A stretch of 64,000 bases of DNA from Nonomuraea candida (GCF_000725485.1 NZ_JOAG01000036.1:148121-212120), one strand, 5' to 3'; counted from the first letter of the stretch, positions 45,696-55,089 are shown. The notes: a model not told the origin generated them from the letters alone. A program made the numbers and translations.

Positions 45696-46050
45696 GCAGG
45701 GCCCCTCAACCGGCCCACTCGACCCCTAGCCAGCATCAGAGCCATGATTGGGCCTCCGGACCTCCCGCCAACCGTGACCCGGGGCGGCCAGACCGCCCAC
45801 CCCATGCCCGGCCTCGACCGGGCCATGCCACCGACCCCGCCGTGATTACCGGCTGAGGATCAGGCGCCAACTTCTCCGGTACCCGAGCCACCGGCAGCCA
45901 CGTCAGTCTCGACCAAGTGGCGTTCCTCGTCACCAGCCGCAGGCAACGCTCGAGTCTCAGCACGGATGATGCCGACGTTGGCGGGGGCATGCGCAGCACA
46001 GCCACACGTGTGCTAAACTGGACCCAGTTGCAGTTGTGGTACCCATAAAG
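45696..46050. other. Right flank of IS4, possible intron 5' remnant
   Basis: There is no gene that I trust. On the minus strand a GTGTG-type sequence at 46007-46003 (GTGTGGCTGTGCTGCGC) resembles a group II intron 5' end. The 310 nt from there to the IS4 end could be part of intron domain I. This is speculative. Confidence 0.25.
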
Positions 46051-46057
46051 ACTTGTG

Positions 46058-46096
46058 TGCACCTGACGGTATGTGGCCTCAGGTGCATTTTGTTTT
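46058..46096 (+). promoter_or_regulatory. Leader hairpin followed by T-rich tract before cspA
   Basis: TGCACCTGA (46058-46066) pairs perfectly with TCAGGTGCA (46079-46087) and is followed by TTTTGTTTT. It has the form of an intrinsic terminator, about 90 nt before the cold-shock start codon. It could attenuate cspA in its leader, or terminate a transcript entering from the left. Confidence 0.55.
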
Positions 46097-46184
46097 CCGG
46101 TCATCTCCGGGTGTGGTCCTATCGCGGCGACGCGGGATCCGTTGGATGCGGATTTCGGCTTTGCACCCATCAAAGGAGATCAAC

Positions 46185-46391
46185 ATGGCTTCTGGCACCG
46201 TGAAGTGGTTCAACGCGGAAAAGGGCTTCGGCTTCATCGAGCAGGACGGCGGCGGCGCCGACGTCTTCGCGCACTACTCCAACATCGTCGCCAACGGCGG
46301 CTACCGTGAGCTGCGCGAGGGCCAGAAGGTGGCCTTCGACGTCACGCAGGGCCAGAAGGGTCCGCAGGCCGAGAACATCGTTCCCGCCTGA
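46185..46391 (+). CDS. cspA: Cold-shock protein, CspA family
   Basis: A 68-aa single-domain nucleic-acid chaperone. ATG 46185 with AAAGGAG upstream. RNP1 is KGFGFIEQ (residues 15-22) and RNP2 is DVFAHYSNI (about 28-36); it ends [12 protein letters not shown]. It would keep mRNA single-stranded. A strong terminator follows at 46409, so it is probably a monocistronic unit next to, but separate from, the RNA helicase gene. Confidence 0.97.
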   Translation: MASGTVKWFNAEKGFGFIEQDGGGADVFAHYSNIVANGGYRELREGQKVAFDVTQGQKGPQAENIVPA

Positions 46392-46408
46392 CACTGACGC
46401 ACCACGTA

Positions 46409-46450
46409 GCCGGGGCCCGCGCCGCAGGGCGCGGCCCCGGCACGCTTTTT
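46409..46450 (+). terminator. Rho-independent terminator of cspA
   Basis: The stem GCCGGGGCC...GCGCC pairs with GGCGCGGCCCCGGC, and CACGCTTTTT ends at 46450. It is one of the few hairpins here with a T-tract. Confidence 0.85.
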
Positions 46451-46744
46451 GTGCATCCATCGTGCCGTGATGGCCTCACGACCCGAGAAGCACAGCGTGG
46501 CTGTTCTTCCGCCGCGCACCGGATGCACCACCGATGGCTCCGGTTCGGGCACAGGCCCGCTCCAGTCCTATGGCGCGGCATCACAGCCGCGTTCTTCCCG
46601 GCGAAAGCCGGCCATTTCGACGTACGAGCCCAGGCGGTTTTCCGCCGGTTCGGCTCGTCTTTTCTTCGGCTCGTGCTCGCTGTTCTTGTGCCGCTCATCG
46701 CACCGAGGATCACCTGACACGTGCCGCATCGAGGAAGGTTCTGC
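46451..46744 (+). other. Long leader upstream of the DEAD-box helicase
   Basis: These 294 bp show no supported gene. They are less GC-rich than their surroundings and end in GAGGAAGG directly before the helicase ATG. A structured 5' leader responding to cold is possible by analogy with other cold-shock helicases; nothing decisive is visible. Confidence 0.35.
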
Positions 46745-48172
46745 ATGAACCACGCAACTCGCGCGCACGATCGCAACTCTTCGCCCCGGACGGGCGGCTC
46801 CGCCCGAAGCAGGGGCGGCCGATTCGGCTCTCCGGCCAAGGGCCGTTCAGTCCCCTCCAGCCGGTCCGGCAACGGGCGGCGTCCCGCAGCGCTCCAGGGA
46901 GAGTTCGCGCTGCCGGTCACTGTCACCCCGGCCCTGCCGGCGGCCGCGACATTCGCTGAGCTGAGCATGCCGCCCGCGCTGCTGAAGGTGCTCACCGGCC
47001 TGGGCTTGAACGAACCGTTCCCGATCCAGGCGGCCACGCTGCCGAATTCTCTGGCCGGCCGGGACGTCCTGGGGCGGGGGCGCACTGGGTCGGGCAAGAC
47101 GCTCGCCTTCGGCCTGGCCTTGCTCGTCCGCACCTCCGGACAGCGGGCGCAATCGCGGCGACCGTTTGCCCTGATCCTCGTTCCCACCAGGGAATTGGCC
47201 CAGCAGGTCACCGATGCGCTCACGCCGTACGCCCAAGCACTGAAGCTGCGGTTGGCCACGGTCGTCGGCGGCATGTCGATCGGCCGCCAGGCCCAGGCGC
47301 TGCGCAACGGCGCGGAGGTCGTCGTCGCGACCCCGGGACGGCTCAGGGATCTCATCGAGCGTGGCGAGTGCCGCCTGGACCAGGTCGGCATCACCGTGCT
47401 GGATGAGGCTGACCAGATGGCCGACATGGGCTTCATGCCGCAGATCACCCACCTGCTCGACCAGGTGCGCCCAGGTGGCCAGCGGATGCTGTTCTCCGCC
47501 ACTTTGGACCGCAACGTCGATCTGCTGGTCCGCCGCTATCTGAACGACCCGGTGGTCCATTCGGTCGACCCCTCGGCGGGCGCGGTCACCACGATGGAGC
47601 ACCACGTGCTGCACGTCCAGGGCGCCGACAAGCAGGCCACCACTGTGGAGATCGCTGCTCGCGACGGCCGGGTGATCATGTTCCTGGACACCAAGCACGC
47701 TGTGGACCGGCTCACCGAACAGCTGCTGAACAGCGGAGTGCGCGCCGCCGCGCTGCACGGAGGCAAGTCTCAGCCCCAGCGCACCCGCACTCTCGACCAG
47801 TTCAAGAGCGGCCACGTCACGGTGCTGGTGGCGACCGACGTCGCGGCCCGCGGCATCCACGTCGACAACCTGGACCTCGTCGTCAACGTCGACCCGCCGA
47901 ACGACCACAAGGACTACCTGCACCGCGGCGGCCGCACCGCCCGCGCCGGCAAGTCCGGCAGCGTCGTCACCCTGGTGCTGCCCAACCAGCGCCGTGACAT
48001 GACCCGCTTGATGGCCGACGCCGGTATCGTCCCGCAGACCAGCGAGGTCCGTTCGGGCGAGGCCGAGCTGAGGCATATCACGGGTGCCCAAGCTCCCTCA
48101 GGCATCCCCGTGACCATCACCGCACCGGTTGCCGGTCGTCGGTCGGGACGGAACGGCAGACGATTCCGGTAG
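46745..48172 (+). CDS. DEAD-box ATP-dependent RNA helicase
   Basis: A 475-aa helicase. ATG 46745 follows GAGGAAGG; GTG 46721 is an alternative. The N-terminus is basic and Ser/Arg/Gly-rich (about 1-60), probably RNA-binding. Motifs: Q-motif PFPIQAATLP, motif I GRTGSGKT, Ia PTRELAQQ, Ib TPGRL, II LDEADQM, III SATL, IV-VI including LVATDVAARGIHV and HRGGRTARAG. The usual Ile-Gly of HRIGRTGRAG is replaced in motif VI. It likely unwinds RNA in cold or ribosome assembly, in line with the adjacent cspA. Its 3' end abuts the IS110 remnant. Confidence 0.93.
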   Translation: MNHATRAHDRNSSPRTGGSARSRGGRFGSPAKGRSVPSSRSGNGRRPAALQGEFALPVTVTPALPAAATFAELSMPPALLKVLTGLGLNEPFPIQAATLPNSLAGRDVLGRGRTGSGKTLAFGLALLVRTSGQRAQSRRPFALILVPTRELAQQVTDALTPYAQALKLRLATVVGGMSIGRQAQALRNGAEVVVATPGRLRDLIERGECRLDQVGITVLDEADQMADMGFMPQITHLLDQVRPGGQRMLFSATLDRNVDLLVRRYLNDPVVHSVDPSAGAVTTMEHHVLHVQGADKQATTVEIAARDGRVIMFLDTKHAVDRLTEQLLNSGVRAAALHGGKSQPQRTRTLDQFKSGHVTVLVATDVAARGIHVDNLDLVVNVDPPNDHKDYLHRGGRTARAGKSGSVVTLVLPNQRRDMTRLMADAGIVPQTSEVRSGEAELRHITGAQAPSGIPVTITAPVAGRRSGRNGRRFR

Positions 48173-48189
48173 CAGCGGATGGCCGCTCG

Positions 48190-48715
48190 CCCAAGGCCAG
48201 CGAGTCCGCAGGACCGCGACCGTCGCCGTCACGGTGGCCGCATAGGCCGAAGCGACCAGATCGCTTTGCCCGAGATGCTCGGCGCGCAGTTCGGCCTGGA
48301 TGGCGGCGGCCTTGCCGGGCTTGTCGCGGTGGCCCTTGAGCGCCGCGGTGATCTGGCCGGCGCTCAGCCGCCAGCCGCAGCATGTGCCGGGTCCGTTCCC
48401 GCTCTTGGCCCCGGAGTTGCCCATCACTTCCCGGTGCCGGGCGGCCTGCTTGGGATTCACCCCGAACACCCGGTAGCCGGCCGCGGCCGGCTACCGCACC
48501 CATGGCCCCCGGTCGGTCTCGATGCACACCAGCACCTCGGCCGGCTCGGCGTCCTCGGGCAGGAACGAGGCGACCAGCTCGTGAAAGCGGGCCATCCCGG
48601 TTGCGCCCTCGGGCAGCCGGGCACGCTTGACCGCCCGCCCCTGCTCGTCCTGCACCTCCACGTCGTGATGGTCCTCCGCCCAGTCATCACCGACGAACAG
48701 CACCCGATCCTCCAA
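48190..48715 (-). pseudogene. IS110-family transposase remnant
   Basis: From ATG 48715 the frame reads MEDRVLFVGDDWAEDHHDVE, RARLPEGATGMARFHELVAS and VLVCIETDRGPWVR, then an in-frame TAG near 48491. It continues in the same frame with GYRVFGVNPKQAARHREVMG and NSGAKS, jumps to the middle-region block ITAALKGHRDKPGKAAAIQA, ELRAEHLGQ, and then fades. So there is one nonsense codon, an internal deletion and a lost C-terminus. The DEDD-type first Asp (GDDWA) is retained. Confidence 0.8.
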
Positions 48716-48961
48716 CCCGGGGACAACACGTGGTCAGCAGCCCGCAGGAGCCCGGTCGGCGTGCTAATGGACCAGTACTCACGCCCCGAAGGACGGGCAC
48801 GACATCCCATCAGTGATCAAGGCTCCTGACCACGGGTGAGGGCACGGTCTGACCCCAGAACTCACGATCGGTCCAGCGGTTGAAAGTGCTTACTCACTCG
48901 CGGCTACCAGACACCGAGTCTGCCCGATCAGCCGACCCGGTAGCTCCCATTAGCGGTATGC

Positions 48962-49932
48962 CACCGTCATCATCGATGCCGTCACTCATCGCTGCGTGGA
49001 GGTGCTGCCCGATCGGCTCGGTGTCACCTTCGCGCACTGACTGCACCGGCATCCCGAAGTCCAGCTCATCTGCCGAGACCGTTCGGCCGCGTACGCGGCC
49101 GGCGCCCGCGACGGCGCGCCGCAGGCGGTGCAGTGCGCCGACCGCTGGCATCTGCTCCACAACCTCAGCGAGGCGATCGAGAAACTCGCCCTGGCCCACC
49201 GCGGCTGCTTCCGCGACATCGCCACAGGCCAGGGCCGCTCCGAAGGCCCCCTCAGCCGGCACGTGCCGAACCGCGAGTCGCCCGCCGGCTCAACCTCGCT
49301 CTGAACACCGTCAAAAACTACGCCCGTGCCCCACGGGCCGAACAGCTGATCGGCGACTCCAAGCAGGGTGCCACGCTGGTCGACCCGTTCCGCGGCCACC
49401 TGCACGGTCACGCCGGGCCGCCGAACCCGGCGTGACCGTGCAGACCCTACTGCAGGAGATCAAGTCAATGGGGTATCAGGGCGGCTCCACCTGCTGTATC
49501 GCCACCTGGCCGAAGATGCCCAGCCACCGCCCTCACCTCGCCGCGTCGCCATCTGGATCATGACCGACCCGGCCCCCCTCAGCCCCGGCCACACCGCTCA
49601 GCTGCAGGACGTACTGGACCGCTGCCAGGAGCTGAAGCAGGCCACCGGACACGTACGCACCTTCGCCGACCTTGCTCACCCAGCGCCAGGGACACCGGCT
49701 CGACGACTGGATCAACGACGTCCGCGCCGGCAAGCTGCAACCCCTGCACTCCTTCGCCGAAGGCCTGCTCATCGACCACGACGCCGTCGCCGCCGGGCTC
49801 ACCCTGCCCTACAGCAACGGCCCCACCGAAGGCGTGATCAACAAGATCAAACTGCTGAAACGGCAGATGTACGGACGAGCCGGCCTCGCCCTGCTCCGCA
49901 AACGGATACTTCTCACCATCGCCAGGAACTGA
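48962..49932 (+). pseudogene. ISL3-family transposase remnant, several frameshifts
   Basis: Pieces in three frames follow transposase order. First piece: VIIDAVTHRCVEVLPDRLGV, an in-frame TGA, HRHPEVQLICRDRSAAYAAG and CADRWHLLHNLSEAIEKLAL (48962-49305). Second piece: LLQEIKSMGYQGGS (from about 49445). Third piece: VLDRCQELKQATGHVRTFAD, then LDDWINDVRAGKLQPLHSFA, PYSNGPTEGVINKIKLLKRQ and MYGRAGLALLRKRILL (to 49932). The last blocks are the ISL3 C-terminus with the catalytic Glu of GPTEG. It is not functional. Confidence 0.8.
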
Positions 49933-50011
49933 GCGTTGCCACGGGAATCTTGGCAGAGCCCCTGGAGTGATACCCCCATCGCGACCGGGCAGCAGCGGCC
50001 CCGGCCGACGG

Positions 50012-53000
50012 TCATCCGGTTCGGTCGCGTGACGAAGGCCATCCGCAGGTATCCGCGAGGGAAAAGCGCGCCAGGAATTTCGGCCAGCCCTCCGCCCGGG
50101 CGAGGGTGCTGTCGTTCCAGGATTGCGGTGTCAGCATCGAGCACAGGTCGGACACGGCCTGACGGGGGTCGAGGTTCCACTCGCGTACGGCACCTGAGGT
50201 GTCGGCGCCCAGCAGCCTGCGGCCGTCGGCGCGGTAGGAGACCGACAGCACTCCCCCTGTGTGGCCGCGCAGCGTGGCGACCACGTGTTGAGTCGCCGGG
50301 TCGAGCAGCGTGATGGTCTGGTCGGTGCGGGCGATGGCGACGGTACGGCCGTCGGGTGCGTAGGCGACGGCGTTGGAGTCGTCCCCGCCGGCCGTCATGA
50401 GCCTGCCTGTGGCTGACGTGCTGCCCTCGTCGATGACAGGGGCGAGGTCCCACGCGGTGATCGTGCCGTCGACGTCGGCGCTGATGATGGCGCGGCCGTC
50501 CGGTCGCAGGGTGATATCCCTGATCCGTTTGATGAAGCCGCCGAAGTTGGCGAGCTGGGCGTGCCGGCCCTGACCGTCCAGGTCGATCAGGAGGATGATG
50601 CCGCTGGATCCCGCGGCCATGAGCGTGTGACCGTCCGGGCTGAGGGCCAGCGCGGTGAGCCCGAGTGGCCGGTACCAGTTCTGCAGCTCCGTGTCGTCCA
50701 CGTCGCGCAGTTTTCTGAACGTGCGGGCGTCCCACACGATGGCGTGATCCTTGGCGTCCCCTGTCACGATGACGCGTCCGTCCTTGCTGAAGGTCACGGC
50801 CACCACGGGAGCGGTATGCCCGTTCAGTGTGGCTTTCGCCTTCCGTCCGGTCAGGTCCCAGACCTTCGCCTTGCCGTCGTTGCCGCCGCTGACCAAGGTC
50901 CGGCCGTCGGGGCTGATGGCGACCGTGCGGGCGCCGCCGGGATGCGCGGGAACCCGCCGTTCGTCCGAGGCGCCCCGCCCCGGACGCCACCAGCTGATCG
51001 TCCCGTCGCCGCTGGCCGCTGCGGCGAGTCGTCCCTCGGCGCCGAAGGCGATGTCGTTGACCACCGGGTTGGGTGATCCCGTTGGCGGCAGGCCGGTGTC
51101 GAGCAGGGTGACGGACGTGCCGCCGTCGACGACGGCCAAGGTCCGGCCGTCGGGACTGAACTCCATCTCCCCCGGCTTGCCGTACACCGCGACGGAGGCC
51201 AGGAGGTTGCCGTTCGTGGCGGACCAGAGAGTGATGGGCGGACCGGGGAACCCCCTACGGTCGATGGCGGCGACGACCTCTCCACCGGGCCCCGACGCGA
51301 CCGGTGTCCACTCGGACGAGAGCCAGCTCATGTCCCGCGTCGTCCTGACCGCCTTGGGGCGGCCGTCCCGGCCGACGCCGATCTCGAAGGGATTCTCGCC
51401 TTTGTACGGCAGGGTGCCGGTGCGACGAGTCTTCGGAAGCGCCTTCAGGTCGAAGACCTCGACGCGCTTGCCGATCACCACCAGGAAGCCGGAGCGGAAC
51501 TGTGCCCAGAGCGCGGCCTCGACCTTCAGGACAGCTTCGAGACGGCCACTCGTGCGCCACACCCGGACATCGCCTCCGACGCTGACCAGAGAGCGTGAGT
51601 CCCTGCTGAACGAGACCGAGCTCACCGCTTTGCGGTGACCGGTCAGGACCGCCAGCTGCCGGTAGGTCGACGTGCTCCACAGCCGGACCGTACGGTCCTG
51701 CGAAGCGGTGGCGATCATCGAACCGTCGCCGCTGAAGGCGATCGCGTTGACTGGGGCGGTGGGCCCGCCAAGGGTCGCGATCAGCGTACGGCTGACGGTG
51801 CTCCACAACCGGACCCGATGGTCTTCCCCCATGGTGGCCAGGATGCGGCCGTCGCCGCTGTAGGCGATCCCGGTGATGCCGGTGCCCTGGACGAGCCGGT
51901 TGTTGATGAGATGCCCGTGGGCGGTGAGCAGAGCGCTGAGCGCCTCCGCCGACGGCGTGGCTGTCCAGGCCGCCAGTGCCAACGTGATGGCCTTGCGCGG
52001 CTCGGTGTCGTGATGCCCGTACGACTGCGACGCGAGTACCCGGGACAGCATCAGGTCGTCCTGTCTGAGCCTTTCTTCCTCCTGGTTCCTGTACATGATC
52101 CCGATGGTGACGGCCACGGCCAAGGCGACGGTCACCGCCAGGCCCATCGTGCGTCCCCGGTTCAGCCGATAGAGACGACGCCGCGCCTGCCAGACGTCGT
52201 CCACCCCGACATAGTGCTCCTCGTCGGTCACGTCGGCGGAGTTGGCTCGCGGCCCCACCACCGTCAAGCCCTCGGCCCGTGCGGCGGAGAACTTCGCCTG
52301 CATGCCCTTGACCCTGACCATCGTCCCGTGGGAGTCGACGTCACCGGTGACCACGTGATCCTTGTACGGGTGCCGCAGCCAGCCGGACAGCGCCCTCCCC
52401 CACCGGGCCAGACGGGAGATCGCCGAGGTGCCCGGCGTCGGCGGGCCCAGCAGTTCCCGCGGCAGAATCGCGAACGCGGCGCCCAGGGAAGCACCCTTGA
52501 CGCGCCGGCCTCTGTTCCCCGTGATCTGGAGATGCCATACCAGGCAGGTCCTGCGCCGCCGTCCTTCGTTCTGCAGCGCCCACGCGGTGCCGAGCGCGCG
52601 CGCGAACTCGGGGTCGGCGCTGAAGAGGCTCATCGTACGCGGATGCGGGAACAGCCCCGGCGGCCCGTTCGCGATCACCTCCATGCTCAGCCTGCCGGTC
52701 AGTCCCCGGCCGCGTGCCGACTCGAACACCACTCCGATCTCGCGCCGCCTGACCGCGACCAGGTCGCGGCCGGCCAGCCAGCGTGCCTGCAAGCCGATCA
52801 TGGCCTCGGCGGTGTCGCGCGACACGTTCGCGGCGGCGCCCTGCGGCGGGAGCGGCAGCGTGTGCGCTGCCGCCAGCGCGTCCGTCATGAGCGGGCGCCA
52901 CTCGTCGATCTCCCGCCCGTCCGGCAGGTCCGCGCCCATGGCCGCCAGCCTGGCCACATGCAGTGCGGCCACGTACTCCGGTGAGCCGGTCTCCAGCTGT

Positions 53001-53251
53001 GTCAGCGCCCAGCAGGAGGAGGGATCCCGCGCCCAGGCCAGCAGCTTGTCCGAACGCCGGGCGGCGGCGTCCCTGCAGGCTTCCATCCAGAGAGAGCGTT
53101 CGACGAGTTCCTCCCACGCCTCGCCCGGCGGGAGAGAGCCGTAGTGGTCCTCAGCGCTGGACAGGTCGCGGCGTTCCAGGTCCAGCAGGCGGTCGAGCGC
53201 TGACTCCCTCGCCGGTCGCAACCAGGAGAGCAGACGATCTGCGGCCGACAT
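50012..53251 (-). CDS. Lon-like / transmembrane / WD40-repeat protein
   Basis: A 1079-aa protein. Residues 1-150 are helical and not recognised. Residues about 160-330 recall the Lon (S16) proteolytic domain: VKGASLGAAFAILPRELLG around residue 249 aligns with the GPSAG serine loop, and VTGDVDSHGTMVRVKGMQAK at about 296-315 aligns with the lysine loop. At the position of the catalytic Lys there is a Gln, followed two residues later by Lys, so activity is doubtful. One membrane helix (MGLAVTVALAVAVTIGIMY) spans about 368-387, then a short coiled stretch (RNQEEERLRQDD). From about 445 to 1060 run WD40 repeats such as DGSMIATASQDRTVRLWST and DGRTLVSGGNDGKAKVWDL, enough for at least one propeller. 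It is divergent from the operon at 53342. Confidence 0.75.
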   Translation of the reverse strand: MSAADRLLSWLRPARESALDRLLDLERRDLSSAEDHYGSLPPGEAWEELVERSLWMEACRDAAARRSDKLLAWARDPSSCWALTQLETGSPEYVAALHVARLAAMGADLPDGREIDEWRPLMTDALAAAHTLPLPPQGAAANVSRDTAEAMIGLQARWLAGRDLVAVRRREIGVVFESARGRGLTGRLSMEVIANGPPGLFPHPRTMSLFSADPEFARALGTAWALQNEGRRRRTCLVWHLQITGNRGRRVKGASLGAAFAILPRELLGPPTPGTSAISRLARWGRALSGWLRHPYKDHVVTGDVDSHGTMVRVKGMQAKFSAARAEGLTVVGPRANSADVTDEEHYVGVDDVWQARRRLYRLNRGRTMGLAVTVALAVAVTIGIMYRNQEEERLRQDDLMLSRVLASQSYGHHDTEPRKAITLALAAWTATPSAEALSALLTAHGHLINNRLVQGTGITGIAYSGDGRILATMGEDHRVRLWSTVSRTLIATLGGPTAPVNAIAFSGDGSMIATASQDRTVRLWSTSTYRQLAVLTGHRKAVSSVSFSRDSRSLVSVGGDVRVWRTSGRLEAVLKVEAALWAQFRSGFLVVIGKRVEVFDLKALPKTRRTGTLPYKGENPFEIGVGRDGRPKAVRTTRDMSWLSSEWTPVASGPGGEVVAAIDRRGFPGPPITLWSATNGNLLASVAVYGKPGEMEFSPDGRTLAVVDGGTSVTLLDTGLPPTGSPNPVVNDIAFGAEGRLAAAASGDGTISWWRPGRGASDERRVPAHPGGARTVAISPDGRTLVSGGNDGKAKVWDLTGRKAKATLNGHTAPVVAVTFSKDGRVIVTGDAKDHAIVWDARTFRKLRDVDDTELQNWYRPLGLTALALSPDGHTLMAAGSSGIILLIDLDGQGRHAQLANFGGFIKRIRDITLRPDGRAIISADVDGTITAWDLAPVIDEGSTSATGRLMTAGGDDSNAVAYAPDGRTVAIARTDQTITLLDPATQHVVATLRGHTGGVLSVSYRADGRRLLGADTSGAVREWNLDPRQAVSDLCSMLTPQSWNDSTLARAEGWPKFLARFSLADTCGWPSSRDRTG

Positions 53252-53341
53252 GCCACCTCCGCGCTGACATCGATCACGACAGGAATCCCTGACTTGTCAT
53301 CGGCGCGCTCCTGCCGATCGTTCCGGCGTTATCATCCGCCT

Positions 53342-53746
53342 ATGACCATGCCGTCCGGCGAGCGACACGGTTACATCGAACTTTCTCCCCCGCCTAGAGA
53401 GCCCCTCCACCACGGTGTCAGACGTTGGTGGCGTTCCCTGGCGCGACATCACGGCCTGCGCTACTGGTTGTGGACCCGCGGCTTGCCTCTCGTGGCGGGG
53501 CTGGGGCTGCTCTACACGGCCAACGGGTTCGCCGTCGGCTGGCGGCGCGCCTACGACGTGAGCATCGGGATCCTGTCGCCGGCCGACACCGCCGTTCCCG
53601 CATTGGCCTGGCCCCTGTCCGTGGCGGGGTGGCTGCTGGTGCCGGGCATCGCGGGCGCGGTCGCCGGCTACGTGGTCAGCGACGCCATCAAGGTACGTCG
53701 GAGCACGCCTTTGGAGGACGTCCGGCCCGAGGAGGGAGATGAGTAA
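53342..53746 (+). CDS. Two-helix membrane protein, unknown
   Basis: A 134-aa protein from ATG 53342. After a polar N-terminus come two membrane segments, about residues 45-62 (RGLPLVAGLGLLYTANGFAV) and 82-106 (LAWPLSVAGWLLVPGIAGAV plus following residues), and a short charged tail. No family recognised. The divergent Lon/WD40 gene starts 90 bp away; the next gene overlaps this one by 8 bp, so the three plus-strand genes form an operon. Confidence 0.65.
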   Translation: MTMPSGERHGYIELSPPPREPLHHGVRRWWRSLARHHGLRYWLWTRGLPLVAGLGLLYTANGFAVGWRRAYDVSIGILSPADTAVPALAWPLSVAGWLLVPGIAGAVAGYVVSDAIKVRRSTPLEDVRPEEGDE

Positions 53747-54023
53747 GCTCATCCCGCTCCTCCGCGACCTGTGCTTCCGGGACTGCGGCTACGAGGTGCC
53801 GCCCGGCTTCGTGGAGGACTTCGTCAAGCGGCATCACGCCGACTGGCTCCGGTCGCAGGACCACTGGGAACGGATGGTCGTCGACGTACTGAGCAGCGAG
53901 GTCATCAAGCAGCGGGAACCGGAGGAACGGGCGATGAAGCTGGCCGTGGCGATATCGAGCAGGTTGCTGCACGAAACGGCTTTGCGGGATCGGTGCCGCC
54001 AGTGCCGGACCGGGCGGAGGTGA
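53739..54023 (+). CDS. Small helical protein, unknown
   Basis: A 94-aa protein from ATG 53739, inside the end of the previous gene. It is all-helical in appearance (LIPLLRDLCFRDCGYEVPPG, FVEDFVKRHHADWLRSQDHW, EERAMKLAVAISSRLLHETA) and has two cysteines at the end (RDRCRQCRTGRR). Size and position beside a WD40 protein recall small adaptor domains of actinobacterial conflict or signalling modules, but I cannot name one. Confidence 0.6.
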   Translation: MSKLIPLLRDLCFRDCGYEVPPGFVEDFVKRHHADWLRSQDHWERMVVDVLSSEVIKQREPEERAMKLAVAISSRLLHETALRDRCRQCRTGRR

Positions 54024-54028
54024 GGGCG

Positions 54029-54988
54029 ATGCGGGACGACATCGAGCGGTTCTGCCGCGACCTGCTGAACGACACGTACCCCGACATGGACGAACGCTGG
54101 CTCGACGAGCAGACCGCGCGCGCGGTGCGGGTGGTGGTCGAAGCCACGGCGGACGCGGAGAGGGCGGCCGACCGGGATCGGCAGGAGATCCGCCAGGCAG
54201 TGCGGGAGTGCTTGTACCTGCTGCGCGGCAGAGGGCTCTCACCCGAGGCGGCGGACGCCGCCGTCACGGTACGCGAGGTCACGATGACCGTCACCGCGCG
54301 TCCGTCGCAGACGCGCTACACCATCGACGTCCACGTGACGTCGGCGCGCCAGAGCATCGACGAACTGGCCGGTCTGGGGCTGACGGTCAGCACGACCGGC
54401 GACGACACCGCCCGCTGGCCGGTCCGCCACCTGGCCGTGTTCGACGAGCGGGGCAGAGCGTCCTTCGCGAACGTCCGGGGCGGACGCTGGCACCTCGACA
54501 TGGTGACACCCACCTGGGAGGACGGCCGGACGACCTTTCCCATGCCCGCGATGGAGACCGGCGCTCTCGCCGCCGCGACCGAGCATTACGCGGTGGCCGC
54601 GCCCAATCGAGCGCTTTTCACCTTGGACGACCTGTCGGACGACGACACCACCCTGGAGATCACCGGTGCGGTTAGCGAGCCCCGGCTGGTCCCCCTTGTC
54701 TACCTCGACCGCGACGGCGCGGTGCGCAGGCTGCTCGTGGCCATCGCCCCGGGCAGGACCGGCGCGGCGCGTTCCCGCGTAGAGCTGCCCGGCTTCGATC
54801 GCGGCGCGGCGTGGGAGGCGGGCGACTACCAGGATCCCGCCGTGCTCACGGTGGACGACTCTGAGCTCATCCGGGATTCTCTCTACGCGACCGACGACAC
54901 TGCCACCCTGCGGGCGTGGCGGGCACTGGCCACGAAGGCGCGCCTTGAGGTCGGTGCCGTCATCGAGGCGCTCCTCGACCCGCGCTGA
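54029..54988 (+). CDS. Hypothetical protein, helical N-terminus and beta-rich core
   Basis: A 319-aa protein. ATG 54029 has GGAG 9 bp upstream; GTG 54020 in the same frame is possible. Residues 1-85 are helical and charged (MRDDIERFCRDLLNDTYPDM, VRECLYLLRGRGLS). Residues about 90-200 are beta-rich (MTVTARPSQTRYTIDVHVTS, HLAVFDERGRASFANVRGGR) and could be an immunoglobulin-like or CarboxypepD-regulatory-like fold. The rest is mixed. Last gene of the operon; no motif allows a function. Confidence 0.65.
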   Translation: MRDDIERFCRDLLNDTYPDMDERWLDEQTARAVRVVVEATADAERAADRDRQEIRQAVRECLYLLRGRGLSPEAADAAVTVREVTMTVTARPSQTRYTIDVHVTSARQSIDELAGLGLTVSTTGDDTARWPVRHLAVFDERGRASFANVRGGRWHLDMVTPTWEDGRTTFPMPAMETGALAAATEHYAVAAPNRALFTLDDLSDDDTTLEITGAVSEPRLVPLVYLDRDGAVRRLLVAIAPGRTGAARSRVELPGFDRGAAWEAGDYQDPAVLTVDDSELIRDSLYATDDTATLRAWRALATKARLEVGAVIEALLDPR

Positions 54989-55089
54989 CCACAGGAAGGG
55001 GTCGGCCGAGCGGAAGGAGGCACTTCCGGCGGGCGAGCCGGGCGCCACGGCAGGGCGTGATCCCGAGGAACCGCGAGGTCGCGGCCAGG

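Noticed and set aside
45736..46173. A 145-codon minus-strand protein overlapping the cspA leader
   Set aside because: No family resemblance and it covers the leader hairpin of cspA. I treat the region as non-coding, possibly intron-derived.
46449..46748. A 99-codon protein between cspA and the helicase
   Set aside because: Composition is Ser/Arg/Cys-rich without structure-like pattern and it overlaps the helicase ribosome site; a leader is more likely.
48880..49563. A 227-codon plus-strand protein
   Set aside because: It is Ser/Arg/Pro-rich for most of its length; the ISL3 transposase signal lies in other frames of the same DNA, so this is a shadow crossing a pseudogene.
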